A stretch of DNA of 64,000 nt from Paenibacillus solanacearum (GTDB taxonomy: Bacteria; Bacillota; Bacilli; Paenibacillales; NBRC-103111): contig NZ_CAJVAS010000002.1 in assembly GCF_910593845.1 (NCBI RefSeq), forward strand, positions 55,298-119,297. Reading direction: 5' to 3'. Shown here in pieces: positions 46,461 through 56,150 of the stretch. The notes below the pieces were generated by a model. The model was not told where the DNA came from. It did not search any database and was given only the letters and a program-made list of their open reading frames with translations. The position numbers were made by a program, and so were the translations under genes. The first letter of the stretch is position 1; every line of letters starts with the position of its first letter.

Positions 46461-48056
46461 CTATTCGTCTACTAACCAAGTGCGAAGCAGATTAACGAAA
46501 TCTTCCGGTTTTCTCTTCGCAAGCTGTTCAAGCTGTTTGCGCACTTGATTTTCATTGTTCACATTGTCGATATCGATGGTCGGAAACTCGACCTTCGGCG
46601 TTTCTTCAAGCAATTCTTCTTCCGCTTCCGCAGCCGCCTTGCGTCTGCGCATGAATAAATATCCACCGCCCGCAAGCAATGCGAGTGCAACACCGCCCAA
46701 TCCGCCATACAGCAGCATCGCGTTGGAGCTAGCGCTTTGTCTTTCGTTCGTACGAGCGAACGTATGGGGAAACACCGTCACTTTTTTCGTCAAATCTTCA
46801 TCCGTCAACGTTTGTTTGCTATCTGCGAGCGCAGCCCGCACGACGTTGACCAATACTTGGCGAACCGCTTCTATCGTTTGCGGCGTCAATGAATTCGGGT
46901 CGTTCGGATCCGGCGGCTCCACGCCGACATTGATCGTTAAATCTTTGACGACGTAAGGCGTCAGCTCGATCTCGTTCGTAATCCGGTTCACTTCGCGGTT
47001 GACGGTACGCTGCATCTCTTCGGAGTTGGACTTCCCGTTGTTGCTGCTGCCCGGATAGCCCGGAACATCCGTCGCTCCCGTCCCCGGCACGCCGCCTTGC
47101 GGAGCGCTGTTGTCGCTGTTGTAACTTTTCTGAATTTCCTGAATGGAAATATCGAGTCCAGCTTGATCGACGGTATTCGGTGCCGTGACCAAATTTTGAA
47201 CCGTCTTCGTCTGATCGAAGTTCATCGTTGAAAACACGCTGACGATCACTTTATCCCGGCCGAGAATGGCACCGAGAAGCTGCTGCACATTGGTCTGAAC
47301 TTCCTTCTTGAACTGGTTGTTGATCTCGAACTGCTGCACGGCGAGCGTCGCCGACCCGGTAGATTTGCTCTTTCCTTTCGAATATTCAAGCATATCGCCG
47401 TTCTGATCCGAGATCGTAATGTTCTCCGCCGGCAGCCCTTTGATGCTGTGGGAAACCAGGTTGTACATCGTATCGATCTTCGCCTGATCCAGCGAGTAAC
47501 CCGGCTTGATATCGAGGACGACGGAAGCGGTCGCTTTATCGGGCTCGGCGCCTTTTGGCAGAAATACCGTTTCTTTCGGCAAGGAGATGAGCACCTTCGA
47601 GCTGCTGATCGCATTATTCGAGTTAATGAGCTGCTGAAGCTCGCCTTGAACGGCATTTACGTATTTGACGTCGAACTCCCTGTCCGTCGTGCCGAATGTG
47701 CTGCTCTGGCTGAACGCCCCGTACCCGATGCTGCCGTTTTTGTTCAAGCCCTGCGATTCAACCGCGAGCTTGACGCTCGCTACCTGGCTGCGCGGCACGC
47801 CGATGCTTTTGCCGTCATCGCTGAGCTGATACGGAATTTTGGCCCCGTCAAGGTACGATTTGATCGCTGCCGCATCCGAAGGCTGCAAATTCGTATAAGC
47901 GAGCGCGTATTCTGTTTTCGAAAAATTATAGCTTATTATACCGATGGTCAGTATGATCAAGATCACAGTGGCAACAATTGTATATTTTTGCGTTTTACTA
48001 AATTGAGTCCAATATTGCTTTAATCGATTCCAATATTGGGATACATTCTCATTCAC
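46461..48056 (-). CDS. fliF: Flagellar MS-ring protein FliF
   Basis: Membrane ring at the base of the flagellum. 531 aa. First membrane helix about 25-45, a YscJ-like ring-building domain (about 46-220), an unstructured Gly/Pro/Ser-rich region (about 300-350), second membrane helix about 445-465 and a C-terminal FliG-binding peptide (VRKQLEQLAKRKPEDFVNLL). ATG 48056. Followed within 14 nt by fliG. Confidence 0.96.
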   Translation of the reverse strand: MNENVSQYWNRLKQYWTQFSKTQKYTIVATVILIILTIGIISYNFSKTEYALAYTNLQPSDAAAIKSYLDGAKIPYQLSDDGKSIGVPRSQVASVKLAVESQGLNKNGSIGYGAFSQSSTFGTTDREFDVKYVNAVQGELQQLINSNNAISSSKVLISLPKETVFLPKGAEPDKATASVVLDIKPGYSLDQAKIDTMYNLVSHSIKGLPAENITISDQNGDMLEYSKGKSKSTGSATLAVQQFEINNQFKKEVQTNVQQLLGAILGRDKVIVSVFSTMNFDQTKTVQNLVTAPNTVDQAGLDISIQEIQKSYNSDNSAPQGGVPGTGATDVPGYPGSSNNGKSNSEEMQRTVNREVNRITNEIELTPYVVKDLTINVGVEPPDPNDPNSLTPQTIEAVRQVLVNVVRAALADSKQTLTDEDLTKKVTVFPHTFARTNERQSASSNAMLLYGGLGGVALALLAGGGYLFMRRRKAAAEAEEELLEETPKVEFPTIDIDNVNNENQVRKQLEQLAKRKPEDFVNLLRTWLVDE

Positions 48057-48099
48057 TATTTCACCCCATCCAATCGCCTCTCAGTTGATCACTCGCTGA

Positions 48100-48399
48100 T
48101 TAGACCTGCATTCTCATGATTTCCTGGTACGCTTCGATTACCTTGTTGCGCACCTGAACGGTCAGCTCCAGTCCTAGCGATGCTCTCTCCGTCGCGATCA
48201 TCATCTGGTGTACGTCGGTCATGTCCCCTTTAATGAATTGCTCATTCAAACCGTCGACCGTCTTTTGGCTATTGTTCAAATCTGCAATCGCATTACCGAG
48301 AAATTTGCCGAATTCATCGGACATCTGTACGGCTCCCGCGTTTTTCGGTACCGCAGGACCCGTTATTTTTGCGGGAAGCAGGTTCAGCTTCTCAATCAT
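48100..48399 (-). CDS. fliE: Flagellar hook-basal body protein FliE
   Basis: Junction protein between MS-ring and rod. 99 aa. The C-terminal MIATERASLGLELTVQVRNK followed by VIEAYQEIMRMQV is diagnostic. ATG 48399 lies 27 nt after flgC. Confidence 0.96.
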   Translation of the reverse strand: MIEKLNLLPAKITGPAVPKNAGAVQMSDEFGKFLGNAIADLNNSQKTVDGLNEQFIKGDMTDVHQMMIATERASLGLELTVQVRNKVIEAYQEIMRMQV

Positions 48400-48425
48400 C
48401 GTCTTGACCCCTTTTTATCAGCTTA

Positions 48426-48881
48426 TTACTTCCCGATCTCCAGCGCTTTGCCAATCAACGCCTTCGATGCGTTCAGCGCGGTGACGTTCGCCTCGTAAGA
48501 GCGGGTGGCAGAAATCATGTCCACCATTTCCTTCAGCACATCGACATTGGGCAATAATACAAATCCGTCCTCGTTCGCATCCGGATGCGTCGGATTGTAG
48601 ACTTGCTTGAAGGGCGAAGTGTCCTCGATCACTTTCGTAACCCGAACGCCTTCCCCGGCAGCTTCCGTCTCCCCGTTCATCGCATTTTGCAGCGATTGCG
48701 CGAAGCTCGGCTGCTTCGGCTCCATCGTCACAAGCTTTCGTTGATACGGAACCCACTTGCCGTTGACCATTCGCGCCCTCGTCGAGTCGCTGTTGGCGAT
48801 ATTGGAGGAAATTACGTCCATCCGCAAGCGCTGCGCCGTTAAAGCGGAGGAGCTGATATCAAATCCGTTCGTAAGCTTCAT
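48426..48881 (-). CDS. flgC: Flagellar proximal rod protein FlgC
   Basis: Rod component. 151 aa. N-terminal SSALTAQRLRMDVISSNIAN motif and C-terminal MVDMISATRSYEANVTALNA heptads are characteristic of rod proteins. ATG 48881 has GGGAGAGG about 6 nt upstream; the TTG two codons upstream lacks a site. Confidence 0.96.
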   Translation of the reverse strand: MKLTNGFDISSSALTAQRLRMDVISSNIANSDSTRARMVNGKWVPYQRKLVTMEPKQPSFAQSLQNAMNGETEAAGEGVRVTKVIEDTSPFKQVYNPTHPDANEDGFVLLPNVDVLKEMVDMISATRSYEANVTALNASKALIGKALEIGK

Positions 48882-48883
48882 GG

Positions 48884-49285
48884 TCAACCTCTCCCGTTAA
48901 TAGCGGTTCTTAGCTTCTTTATTTCTCCGTTCACCTGCTGAACCATTACATTGTATCTTAGTTGGTTTTTAGCCATCAGTGACATTTCGTAATCGATATC
49001 CACGTTGTTCAAGTTGTTATTAAGCAGCGTTTGATTGTCCTGAACGATTTGCGGCTCCGGTTTGGCCGAGCGGCCAATATAGAAATGGCGGGGATCGGTT
49101 CGATAACCTTCAATCGATTTACCATTCAGCTCCTGCTGCAGCAATTCCTCGAATTTCACTTCGGATCTCTTGAAATAAGGCGTATCGACGTTGGCCACGT
49201 TGTCGGCGATGACCTTATGCCGCAGCACAGCTGCATTCAAAGAGCGTTCCAACGATTGAAAACCAGGCTTGTTTAACAATTGCAT
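48884..49285 (-). CDS. flgB: Flagellar proximal rod protein FlgB
   Basis: First gene of the fla/che cluster. 133 aa from ATG 49285; a GTG at 49300 is possible and no in-frame start exists further upstream before a stop. Rod signature LRHKVIADNVANVDTPYFKR. The site before the ATG is weak (GGGA 9 nt upstream). A much stronger AAAGGAGGAGA at about 49345-49355 lies too far away to serve it. FlgC follows 2 nt after. Confidence 0.94.
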   Translation of the reverse strand: MQLLNKPGFQSLERSLNAAVLRHKVIADNVANVDTPYFKRSEVKFEELLQQELNGKSIEGYRTDPRHFYIGRSAKPEPQIVQDNQTLLNNNLNNVDIDYEMSLMAKNQLRYNVMVQQVNGEIKKLRTAINGRG

Positions 49286-49416
49286 GATGCTCGTTCCCAC
49301 TTTCCAAAAAGATCTGAGTTTAGATATTCAACAAATGAAACTTAATCTCCTCCTTTTCTTCGACAACATTAGCAAAAAAAATATTGTAATTTGTCACTTC
49401 TTCATAGTATCTCAGA

Positions 49417-49445
49417 ACTATATCTATATTGAGTAATGATGGAAA
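49417..49445 (-). promoter_or_regulatory. Candidate sigma-A promoter of the fla/che cluster
   Basis: Coding strand -35 TTTCCA (49440-49445), 17-bp spacer and -10 TATAGT (49417-49422). It lies between the codY terminator and flgB, about 130 nt before flgB. The -35 matches consensus poorly. A degenerate CodY-box-like palindrome (ATAGTTCTGAGATAC) overlaps the -10, with about half of the 15 consensus positions matching. CodY control of fla/che is known in B. subtilis. Confidence 0.5.
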
Positions 49446-49458
49446 TGATTACAATATG

Positions 49459-49491
49459 AAAAAAGACCTATATTTTGGAATATAGGTCTTT
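49459..49491 (-). terminator. Intrinsic terminator of codY
   Basis: Perfect 13-bp stem AAAGACCTATATT / AATATAGGTCTTT with a 4-nt loop, followed on the coding strand by a T-run of six. It begins 34 nt after the codY stop and separates hslVU-codY from the motility cluster. Because both arms carry A/T ends, it could also act on the plus strand. Confidence 0.9.
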
Positions 49492-49524
49492 AAAACCGAG
49501 AAAATATTGTAAAATAAGGCTTTT

Positions 49525-50298
49525 TTATGACTTCATACTCTGAATGCCCGACATCAGCTGGTCGTTCTGTATGCGAATATACGTTCCCTTCATACCTAAA
49601 GACCGGGTCTCGATCACGCCGGCGCTTTCCAATTTCCGCAGTGCGTTCACGATGACCGATCGCGTAATTCCGACACGATCTGCTATTTTGCTTGCCACAA
49701 GCAGCCCTTCCGAGCCATCCAGCTGTTCGAATATATGTTCGACCGCTTCCAGCTCGCTGAACGACAGCGAGCCGACAGCCACTTGCACAACCGCTTTGGA
49801 GCGGGCTTCCACTTCGATCTGCTCCGCCTTCTCCCGCAAAATTTCCATGGCCACGACCGTTGAGCCGTATTCTGCCAAAATCAGGTCGTCATCGATAAAC
49901 TGCCCGTTCCGTTTGGTCAGCACAAGCGTTCCAAGCCGCTCGCCGCCGCCAAGCACCGGAACGATCGTAATCAAAAAGCTGGAATCGCCCGAATGATCGC
50001 CAAAGACGTCAAATTCGCTTCCCGCCGAAAGATTGGAGGACGTTTCCTGTACCTTCAGCAGAAGCTCGTTGTATTCCGAGGGAAAGCGGTTTTCCTGAAT
50101 GACGGACTCACTCGCAATGACAGCGTCCTTCACCGAAACGAGCGCGCTGCCCAGCACCTTTCCTTTCCGGCTGACGACAAAAATATCCGATTGCAAAATA
50201 TCGCTCAACACGGCAGCCATATCCATAAAGCTCACCGTTTTGCCCGCTTCATTTTGCAGCAACTTGTTCAGCCTTCTGGTTTTCATTAACAATGTCAT
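49525..50298 (-). CDS. codY: GTP- and branched-chain amino acid-sensing repressor CodY
   Basis: Global regulator of nutrient adaptation. 257 aa: N-terminal GAF domain binding branched-chain amino acids (about 1-150), a linker helix, and a winged HTH with recognition region [20 protein letters not shown] at 202-221 and GMKGTYIRI wing. ATG 50298 has GGAGG 7 nt upstream. Adjacent to hslU and directly upstream of fla/che, as in B. subtilis. Confidence 0.97.
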   Translation of the reverse strand: MTLLMKTRRLNKLLQNEAGKTVSFMDMAAVLSDILQSDIFVVSRKGKVLGSALVSVKDAVIASESVIQENRFPSEYNELLLKVQETSSNLSAGSEFDVFGDHSGDSSFLITIVPVLGGGERLGTLVLTKRNGQFIDDDLILAEYGSTVVAMEILREKAEQIEVEARSKAVVQVAVGSLSFSELEAVEHIFEQLDGSEGLLVASKIADRVGITRSVIVNALRKLESAGVIETRSLGMKGTYIRIQNDQLMSGIQSMKS

Positions 50299-50328
50299 GA
50301 TAATGCCTCCTAAAAGTAACGACGACGA

Positions 50329-51726
50329 TTACAAAATGTACTGACTTAAATCGCGGTTCTGGACAATGCCGGACAGCTTCTCTTTCACATATTCAGGTGA
50401 AATAACGATGGATTCCAGCGTAATGTCCGGCGCTTCGAATGACAAATCCTCCAGCAGCTTCTCCAGAATGGTATGCAGCCGTCTGGCGCCGATATTGTCC
50501 GTGTTTTGATTGACCTCCGCGGCGATCCGCGCAATTTCCAGTATGGCTTCGTCGGAAAATTGCACCTGAATGCCTTCCGTTTCAAGCAACGCGGTATATT
50601 GTTTGGTCAGCGCGTTTTGGGGCTCCTTCAAAATAAGCACGAAGTCTTGCTGCGTTAAGCTGCTGAGCTCCACGCGAATCGGAAACCGTCCTTGAAGCTC
50701 CGGGATCAGATCCGACGGCTTGGCGATATGGAAAGCGCCTGCGGCGACAAACAGCACATAATCCGTTTTCACGGGGCCGTATTTGGTCATGATCGTCGAA
50801 CCTTCGACGATTGGCAGAATGTCGCGCTGCACGCCTTCCCGGGATACGTCCGGACCGTTGCCGCGGCTCGAGCTGCAAATTTTATCGATTTCATCGATGA
50901 AAATAATGCCGCTCTGCTCGGCGCGCTTGACCGCCTCCTGGATCACTTCATCCATATCCAGCAGTTTCTGCGCTTCTTCCTGCAGCAGCACCTTGCGCGC
51001 TTCCTTAATCGGAAGCTTACGCTTCTTCGTCCGCTTCGGCATCAGGCTGCCGAACAGCTCCTGCATGTTCATCCCGGCCTGCTCATTGCCTTGACCGGCC
51101 AGCATATCAAACATCGAAGGCGCGTTGTCTTCCATCTCGATTTCGATGACCTGATCCTCAAGCTCGCCTGCCTGCAGCTTCCGTTTCATTTCTTGACGCC
51201 GGGAGAGCAGCGAAGCATCCTCTTCCGGCTCCGGCTCGACTGCCTGCTGGTTTTGCCCGCCGAACAACATCTCCAGCGGATTGCGCTGGCTGCGCGGCTT
51301 GGAAGGGTTAGGCACAAGAATGGCGGCGATCCGGTCGATGACCATCTGCTCCGCCCGGTCTTTCAGCTTCTCGGTCTTATCCGCCTTCACCATGCGAATC
51401 GACGTTTCCACCAAATCTCGGACCATGGATTCCACATCCCGGCCGACATAGCCGACCTCGGTAAACTTGGTTGCTTCCACCTTAATGAACGGGGCGTTTA
51501 CGAGCTTCGCCAGCCGTCTTGCAATCTCCGTCTTCCCTACGCCGGTCGGGCCGATCATCAGAATGTTTTTGGGTACGATTTCGTCGCGGATCGACTCATC
51601 GAGCAAACTTCGGCGGTGCCGGTTCCGCAGCGCCACGGCGACCGATTTTTTAGCTTGCTTTTGACCAATGATATATTTATCGAGCTCCGCTACGATCGCT
51701 CGGGGGGTTAAGGCTGCTGGTTTCAA
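50329..51726 (-). CDS. hslU: HslUV protease ATPase subunit HslU (ClpY)
   Basis: AAA+ unfoldase that feeds HslV. 465 aa. Walker A GPTGVGKT at 59-66, an I-domain (about 110-240) and Walker [12 protein letters not shown] near 270; the C-terminal tail DLSQYIL inserts into HslV. The start is TTG 51726 with GGAGG 9 nt upstream. Normally hslV and hslU are nearly contiguous; here a 246-nt repeat-bearing gap precedes hslU. Confidence 0.97.
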   Translation of the reverse strand: MKPAALTPRAIVAELDKYIIGQKQAKKSVAVALRNRHRRSLLDESIRDEIVPKNILMIGPTGVGKTEIARRLAKLVNAPFIKVEATKFTEVGYVGRDVESMVRDLVETSIRMVKADKTEKLKDRAEQMVIDRIAAILVPNPSKPRSQRNPLEMLFGGQNQQAVEPEPEEDASLLSRRQEMKRKLQAGELEDQVIEIEMEDNAPSMFDMLAGQGNEQAGMNMQELFGSLMPKRTKKRKLPIKEARKVLLQEEAQKLLDMDEVIQEAVKRAEQSGIIFIDEIDKICSSSRGNGPDVSREGVQRDILPIVEGSTIMTKYGPVKTDYVLFVAAGAFHIAKPSDLIPELQGRFPIRVELSSLTQQDFVLILKEPQNALTKQYTALLETEGIQVQFSDEAILEIARIAAEVNQNTDNIGARRLHTILEKLLEDLSFEAPDITLESIVISPEYVKEKLSGIVQNRDLSQYIL

Positions 51727-51745
51727 ATGTCATAACCTCCTACAT

Positions 51746-51854
51746 TGCAACTGTATAACGTTGAAGCGGCGCTGACAGTTGTTAATAATCTGCAACTGTT
51801 CAACGGGGGAACGACGCTAGCAGTTGTCAATAATCTGCAACTGTTACATAGGTG
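51746..51854. repeat. 45-bp tandem inverted-repeat element between hslV and hslU
   Basis: Two full 45-bp units (51746-51790, 51791-51835) and a partial third unit starting 51836. Each begins with TGCAACTGT and ends with CAGTTGT-AATAATC, so neighbouring units can form hairpins (ACAGTTG / CAACTGT). The unit interiors differ. It fills part of the hslV-hslU gap. No protein-coding sense is apparent, and the 109-aa open frame across it is judged spurious. Confidence 0.8.
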
Positions 51855-51972
51855 AAGTTTTATAGTCGATTGTAAAATATTCACAGCAGCGGCAACGATG
51901 AAGCGGCGTCGCTCGAAGTCGACTGCCTGAATCACTGGCATCGAATCCGCGTTGTCCGCGCCTTCCGCCGGT

Positions 51973-52518
51973 TTATTCGATTTCTTCCACGATAATGTTA
52001 TGGTTCGTGAACACGCATATTTCAGCCGCCGTCGTAAGCGCGGCGTGAGCAATTTCCCTGGCGCTGAGCTGCGGGGCGTAACGGTTCAAGGCTCTGCCCG
52101 CGGCAAGCGCAAAGCTGCCTCCCGAGCCGATGGCCAAAATGCCGTCGTCCGGCTCGATAATTTCGCCGTTGCCGGAAATGAGCAGCAGTCCCGAGCGGTC
52201 CATCACGATCATCATCGCCTCCAGGCGGCGCAATATGCGATCCTGGCGCCAATCCTTGGCCAGTTCGACGGCCGAACGCTGCAGGTTCCCGTGATGCTCC
52301 TCCAGCTTCGCTTCGAATTTCTCGAACAGCGTTATCGCATCCGCGACCGAGCCGGCAAACCCGGCAATCACGTTGCCGCGATACAGCCGCCTGACTTTCT
52401 TCGCCTGCGCTTTCATCACCATGCTGTTGCCGAAGGTGACCTGTCCGTCACCGGCAATGGCCCCTTTCCCCTGATGCCTGATCGCAAAGATCGTCGTTGC
52501 GTGAAAGGTTTGCTCCAT
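51973..52518 (-). CDS. hslV: HslUV protease peptidase subunit HslV (ClpQ)
   Basis: Proteasome-like N-terminal nucleophile hydrolase. 181 aa from ATG 52518 (GGAGGAGG about 11 nt upstream); an ATG at 52539 has no site. Core elements [22 protein letters not shown] and [17 protein letters not shown] are intact. The N-terminus reads MEQTFHATT: neither Thr nor Ser follows the initiator Met, unlike CodW of B. subtilis (MSSFHATT), so maturation differs or the start is elsewhere. Confidence 0.95.
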   Translation of the reverse strand: MEQTFHATTIFAIRHQGKGAIAGDGQVTFGNSMVMKAQAKKVRRLYRGNVIAGFAGSVADAITLFEKFEAKLEEHHGNLQRSAVELAKDWRQDRILRRLEAMMIVMDRSGLLLISGNGEIIEPDDGILAIGSGGSFALAAGRALNRYAPQLSAREIAHAALTTAAEICVFTNHNIIVEEIE

Positions 52519-52547
52519 ATCCCGCGATTCCTCCTCCATTCAAGACG

Positions 52548-52573
52548 AAAACTAAGCTGTGCAGCTTAGTTTT
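52548..52573. terminator. Symmetric hairpin downstream of trmFO
   Basis: Perfect 11-bp stem AAAACTAAGCT / AGCTTAGTTTT with 4-nt loop. The A/T arms make a terminator-like structure on either strand. On the coding strand it lies 56 nt after the trmFO stop and 29 nt before hslV, so it would also be in the leader of any read-through hslVU transcript. Confidence 0.7.
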
Positions 52574-52629
52574 ACGGGCGTTATGTACGGACCGACATAT
52601 AACGGGTATATCGTATCATAGTACATGTT

Positions 52630-53958
52630 TTATTTACAAGGCGAATTGTATACATTTTGTGAAAAATTCTGAATTTTCTCAATTGCTCGCTCAGCGATCT
52701 TTTCATTTTTCAGCTTCTTGTTGCGGATTTTCTCTCCGAGCGGAGGGAAAAGGCCGAAATTGGCGTTCATCGGCTGAAAATGGTTGAAGTCCGCCGTCGT
52801 AATATACTGCGCCATGCTGCCAAGCGCCGTATCCGGAGGCAGCACGAAACAATCTTGGCCCAGCGCATACTGCGCTGCGTTCATTCCGGCAATGAGACCG
52901 GAAGCGGCAGACTCGACATACCCCTCCACTCCAGTCATTTGACCAGCGAAGAACAGGCTGTCCCGCTCGCGGAATTGGTAGGTCGGACGCAACAGCTTCG
53001 GCGAGTTGATGAATGTATTGCGGTGCATGACGCCGTAACGAACGAACTCGGCATTTTCCAGGCCCGGGATGAGCGAGAATACCCGTTTCTGCTCGCCCCA
53101 TTTCAAGTGGGTCTGGAAGCCAACCAAATTATATAATGTGCCGGCGGCATTATCCTGCCTCAGCTGGACGACAGCGAATGGCAGCTCGCCCGTATGCGGA
53201 TTGATGAGGCCAACCGGCTTCATCGGCCCGTACAGTGCGGTTTGACGCCCGCGCTTCGCCATTACCTCGATCGGCATGCAGCCTTCGAAATATATTTCTT
53301 TTTCGAATTCTTTGATCGGTGCCGCTTCCGCCGTAATCAGCGCTTCGTAGAAAACGTTGAACTCCTCTTCCGTCATCGGACAGTTGAGGTAGGCGGCTTC
53401 TCCCTTGTCATACCGGGAAGCAAGATACACCTTGCTCATATCGATGGAATCTTTCTCGACGATCGGCGCCGCCGCGTCGTAGAAGTACAGATAATCTTCC
53501 CCGGTCAGCTCCTGCAGATGCTTCGACAAGGCGGGTGAGGTGAGCGGCCCCGTCGCAACGACGGTAATGCCGTCCGGCAATCGTTCGAGCTCCTCGTTGC
53601 GCACCTCGATCAGCGGATGATTGCGCAGCAGCGAGGTGACTTCTCCCGAAAATCCATCCCGGTCTACGGCCAGCGCACCTCCGGCGGGAACGGCATGCTT
53701 GTCCGCCGCGCGCAAAATGATCGAATTCAGCAGGCGCATCTCTTCTTTCAGTACGCCTACTGCGTTCGTTAAGCCGTTGGCTCGCAGCGAGTTACTGCAC
53801 ACGAGCTCGGCGAACTTGTCGGAAATATGCGCCGGTGTTTTTTTCACCGGACGCATTTCATATAATATAACCGGAACGCCGCGGCTGGCGATTTGCCAAG
53901 CGGCCTCGCTGCCGGCGAGGCCCGCTCCGATGACGGTTACTGCTCGTATATCTGACAA
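52630..53958 (-). CDS. trmFO: Methylenetetrahydrofolate-tRNA-(uracil-5-)-methyltransferase
   Basis: Folate/FAD-dependent enzyme forming m5U54 in the T-loop of tRNA. 442 aa. FAD motif [11 protein letters not shown] from residue 11, with Cys54 ([10 protein letters not shown]) and Cys227 ([13 protein letters not shown]) matching catalytic Cys53 and Cys226 of B. subtilis. The start is TTG 53958 with GGAGG 8 nt upstream. Lies 47 nt after topA. The xerC/codV gene expected next is absent. Confidence 0.97.
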   Translation of the reverse strand: MSDIRAVTVIGAGLAGSEAAWQIASRGVPVILYEMRPVKKTPAHISDKFAELVCSNSLRANGLTNAVGVLKEEMRLLNSIILRAADKHAVPAGGALAVDRDGFSGEVTSLLRNHPLIEVRNEELERLPDGITVVATGPLTSPALSKHLQELTGEDYLYFYDAAAPIVEKDSIDMSKVYLASRYDKGEAAYLNCPMTEEEFNVFYEALITAEAAPIKEFEKEIYFEGCMPIEVMAKRGRQTALYGPMKPVGLINPHTGELPFAVVQLRQDNAAGTLYNLVGFQTHLKWGEQKRVFSLIPGLENAEFVRYGVMHRNTFINSPKLLRPTYQFRERDSLFFAGQMTGVEGYVESAASGLIAGMNAAQYALGQDCFVLPPDTALGSMAQYITTADFNHFQPMNANFGLFPPLGEKIRNKKLKNEKIAERAIEKIQNFSQNVYNSPCK

Positions 53959-54005
53959 CTTGCTTTCCTCCTGGCACCATGCATAGCGTCGCCCGCCTGC
54001 AACCG

Positions 54006-56114
54006 TTAATCTTCCAAGGCGTCCGCTTCTTCCCTGGCTTCTTCTTTAAAATCGCATTGAACACATTGGACAAACGTCCCTGACTTGTTCCGCTTCTCGA
54101 TCATCATCGCCCCACAGCTCGGACAAGGCTGCTCCACCGGCTTATCCCACGAAACGAATTCGCACTCCGGATACCGGTCGCAGCCGTAGAAGATACGGCC
54201 TTTTTTGCTGCGGCGCTCAATGATTTTACCCTGCTTGCACGAAGGACAAGTTACTCCCGTATCTTTGACGATCGGCTTCGTATTGCGGCATTCGGGAAAA
54301 CCAGAGCAAGCTAGAAACTTGCCGAACCGGCCCATCTTGAATACGAAATGGCGTCCGCATTTCTCGCAAATTTCATCGGAAACTTCGTCCTGAATTTCAA
54401 CTTTTTCCATTTCTTCTTCGGCCACTTCCAGGCGCTTCTCGAACGATTCGTAAAATTCGCTCAACACCTGCACCCAATCTTCCTTGCCTTCCTCGATATG
54501 GTCAAGCCCTTCCTCCATCTGGGCGGTAAACTCCACGTCCAGTATTTCCGGAAAAAACTCGATCATCAGCTCGATGACAAGTTCGCCGAGCTCGGTCGGC
54601 ACAAACTTCTTCTCTTCAATCGCAACGTAACCGCGCTTTTGAATCGTCTCGAGCGTAGGCGCGTACGTACTTGGCCGTCCGATTCCCATCTCCTCCAGCG
54701 CACGGACCAGGCGTGCTTCCGAGTAGCGCGGAGGCGGCTGTGTAAAATGCTGCTTCGGATCGATCTGGTTCTTTACCGCTTGATCGCCCTGCTTGAGCGG
54801 CGGCAGCAGCTTCTCATCGTCGCCAGTGTCCGGCGCGGCGTCATCCGTGCCTTCCACGTACACTTTCATAAAGCCGTGAAATTTGATTTTCGAGCCCACG
54901 GCGCGGAACACCGTCCGCCCGGCCGACAGATCGACCGTCATCGTGTCAAGTACCGCCGAGGCCATCTGGCTGGAAACGAACCGTTCCCAGATCAGCTTAT
55001 AGAGCCTGTATTGGTCACGGCTCAAGTATGACTTGATTTGCTCCGGTTCGCGAAGCACGGAACTCGGACGAATGGCTTCGTGCGCGTCCTGCGCATTCGC
55101 GTTTTTCTTGATGTAGTTTCTTGGCGTTTCCGGGTAAAAATCGGCGCCGTATTTTTGCAAAATATATTCTTTGGTTTCCTCCTGGGCTACCGGAGATATA
55201 CGGGTCGAGTCGGTACGCATATACGTAATGAGACCTACCGTTCCTTCGCTGCCCAGATCGATTCCTTCATATAATTGCTGTGCTACGGACATCGTCTTCG
55301 CCGCGCGGAAATTTAACTTTCGCGCCGCTTCCTGCTGCAAAGAGCTCGTAATGAACGGCGGAGACGGATTGCGCTGACGCTCCTTCTCCCTTACTTCCGT
55401 GACAACAAAGTCGGCTTTCTCCAGAATGGACATCACTTCTTGGACTTCCGCCTCATTGTGCAGCTCTTTCTTGCTGCCGTCTACGCTATAAAAGCGGGCT
55501 TCGAACTCCGCTTTGCCTACGGCAAGCTTCGCCGTGATCGTCCAATATTCTTCCGGCTCGAACGCTTTGATTTCGTTTTCGCGATCGTAAATGAGCTTGA
55601 CGGCAACCGATTGCACCCGCCCGGCCGACAGCCCTTTTTTCACTTTCTTCCACAGCAAAGGGCTGATTTTGTAACCGACAAGCCGGTCTAAAATTCGGCG
55701 GGCCTGCTGCGCGTTAACCAGATCCTGATTGATTTTGCGCGGCGTCTTGAAGGCATCCTTCACCGCCTGCTTCGTAATTTCGTTAAATACAACGCGACAT
55801 GCGTCTTGGTCGGACAGCTCCAAATAATGTGCCAAATGCCATGCAATCGCTTCCCCTTCGCGATCAGGGTCAGCCGCGAGGTATATTTTTTTAACGCGCT
55901 TGCTGGCATCCTTCAATTCCTTGAGAACAGATCCTTTGCCGCGAATCGTAATGTATTTAGGTTCGAAATTTTTCTTTACTTCTACGCCAATCTGGCTTTT
56001 CGGCAGATCCCGGATATGACCCATCGAAGCTTTGACAATATATTTGCTGCCCAAATACTTGCTGATCGTTTTCGCTTTTGCGGGTGACTCCACAATGACC
56101 AACGAATCCGCCAT
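54006..56114 (-). CDS. topA: DNA topoisomerase I
   Basis: Type IA topoisomerase relaxing negative supercoils. 702 aa. Toprim domain at the N-terminus ([17 protein letters not shown]), catalytic Tyr298 in [13 protein letters not shown], and three C-terminal zinc ribbons ([16 protein letters not shown] and CPSCGAMM with their partner Cys pairs). ATG 56114 follows GGGGGAAG. Situated 36 nt after dprA. Confidence 0.97.
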   Translation of the reverse strand: MADSLVIVESPAKAKTISKYLGSKYIVKASMGHIRDLPKSQIGVEVKKNFEPKYITIRGKGSVLKELKDASKRVKKIYLAADPDREGEAIAWHLAHYLELSDQDACRVVFNEITKQAVKDAFKTPRKINQDLVNAQQARRILDRLVGYKISPLLWKKVKKGLSAGRVQSVAVKLIYDRENEIKAFEPEEYWTITAKLAVGKAEFEARFYSVDGSKKELHNEAEVQEVMSILEKADFVVTEVREKERQRNPSPPFITSSLQQEAARKLNFRAAKTMSVAQQLYEGIDLGSEGTVGLITYMRTDSTRISPVAQEETKEYILQKYGADFYPETPRNYIKKNANAQDAHEAIRPSSVLREPEQIKSYLSRDQYRLYKLIWERFVSSQMASAVLDTMTVDLSAGRTVFRAVGSKIKFHGFMKVYVEGTDDAAPDTGDDEKLLPPLKQGDQAVKNQIDPKQHFTQPPPRYSEARLVRALEEMGIGRPSTYAPTLETIQKRGYVAIEEKKFVPTELGELVIELMIEFFPEILDVEFTAQMEEGLDHIEEGKEDWVQVLSEFYESFEKRLEVAEEEMEKVEIQDEVSDEICEKCGRHFVFKMGRFGKFLACSGFPECRNTKPIVKDTGVTCPSCKQGKIIERRSKKGRIFYGCDRYPECEFVSWDKPVEQPCPSCGAMMIEKRNKSGTFVQCVQCDFKEEAREEADALED

Positions 56115-56150
56115 AACGGTGCTTCCCCCTCCGACTGATGATGATATATA

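Noticed and set aside
49369..49397. Alternative flgB promoter GTGACA - 17 bp - TGCTAA
   Set aside because: The -35 is good but the -10 is poor; the TTTCCA/TATAGT pair upstream was preferred.
51723..52052. 109-aa open frame on the minus strand across the hslV end and the repeat element
   Set aside because: It starts inside hslV in another frame, has no proper start site, and its repeated residues are just the 45-bp repeat read in one frame.
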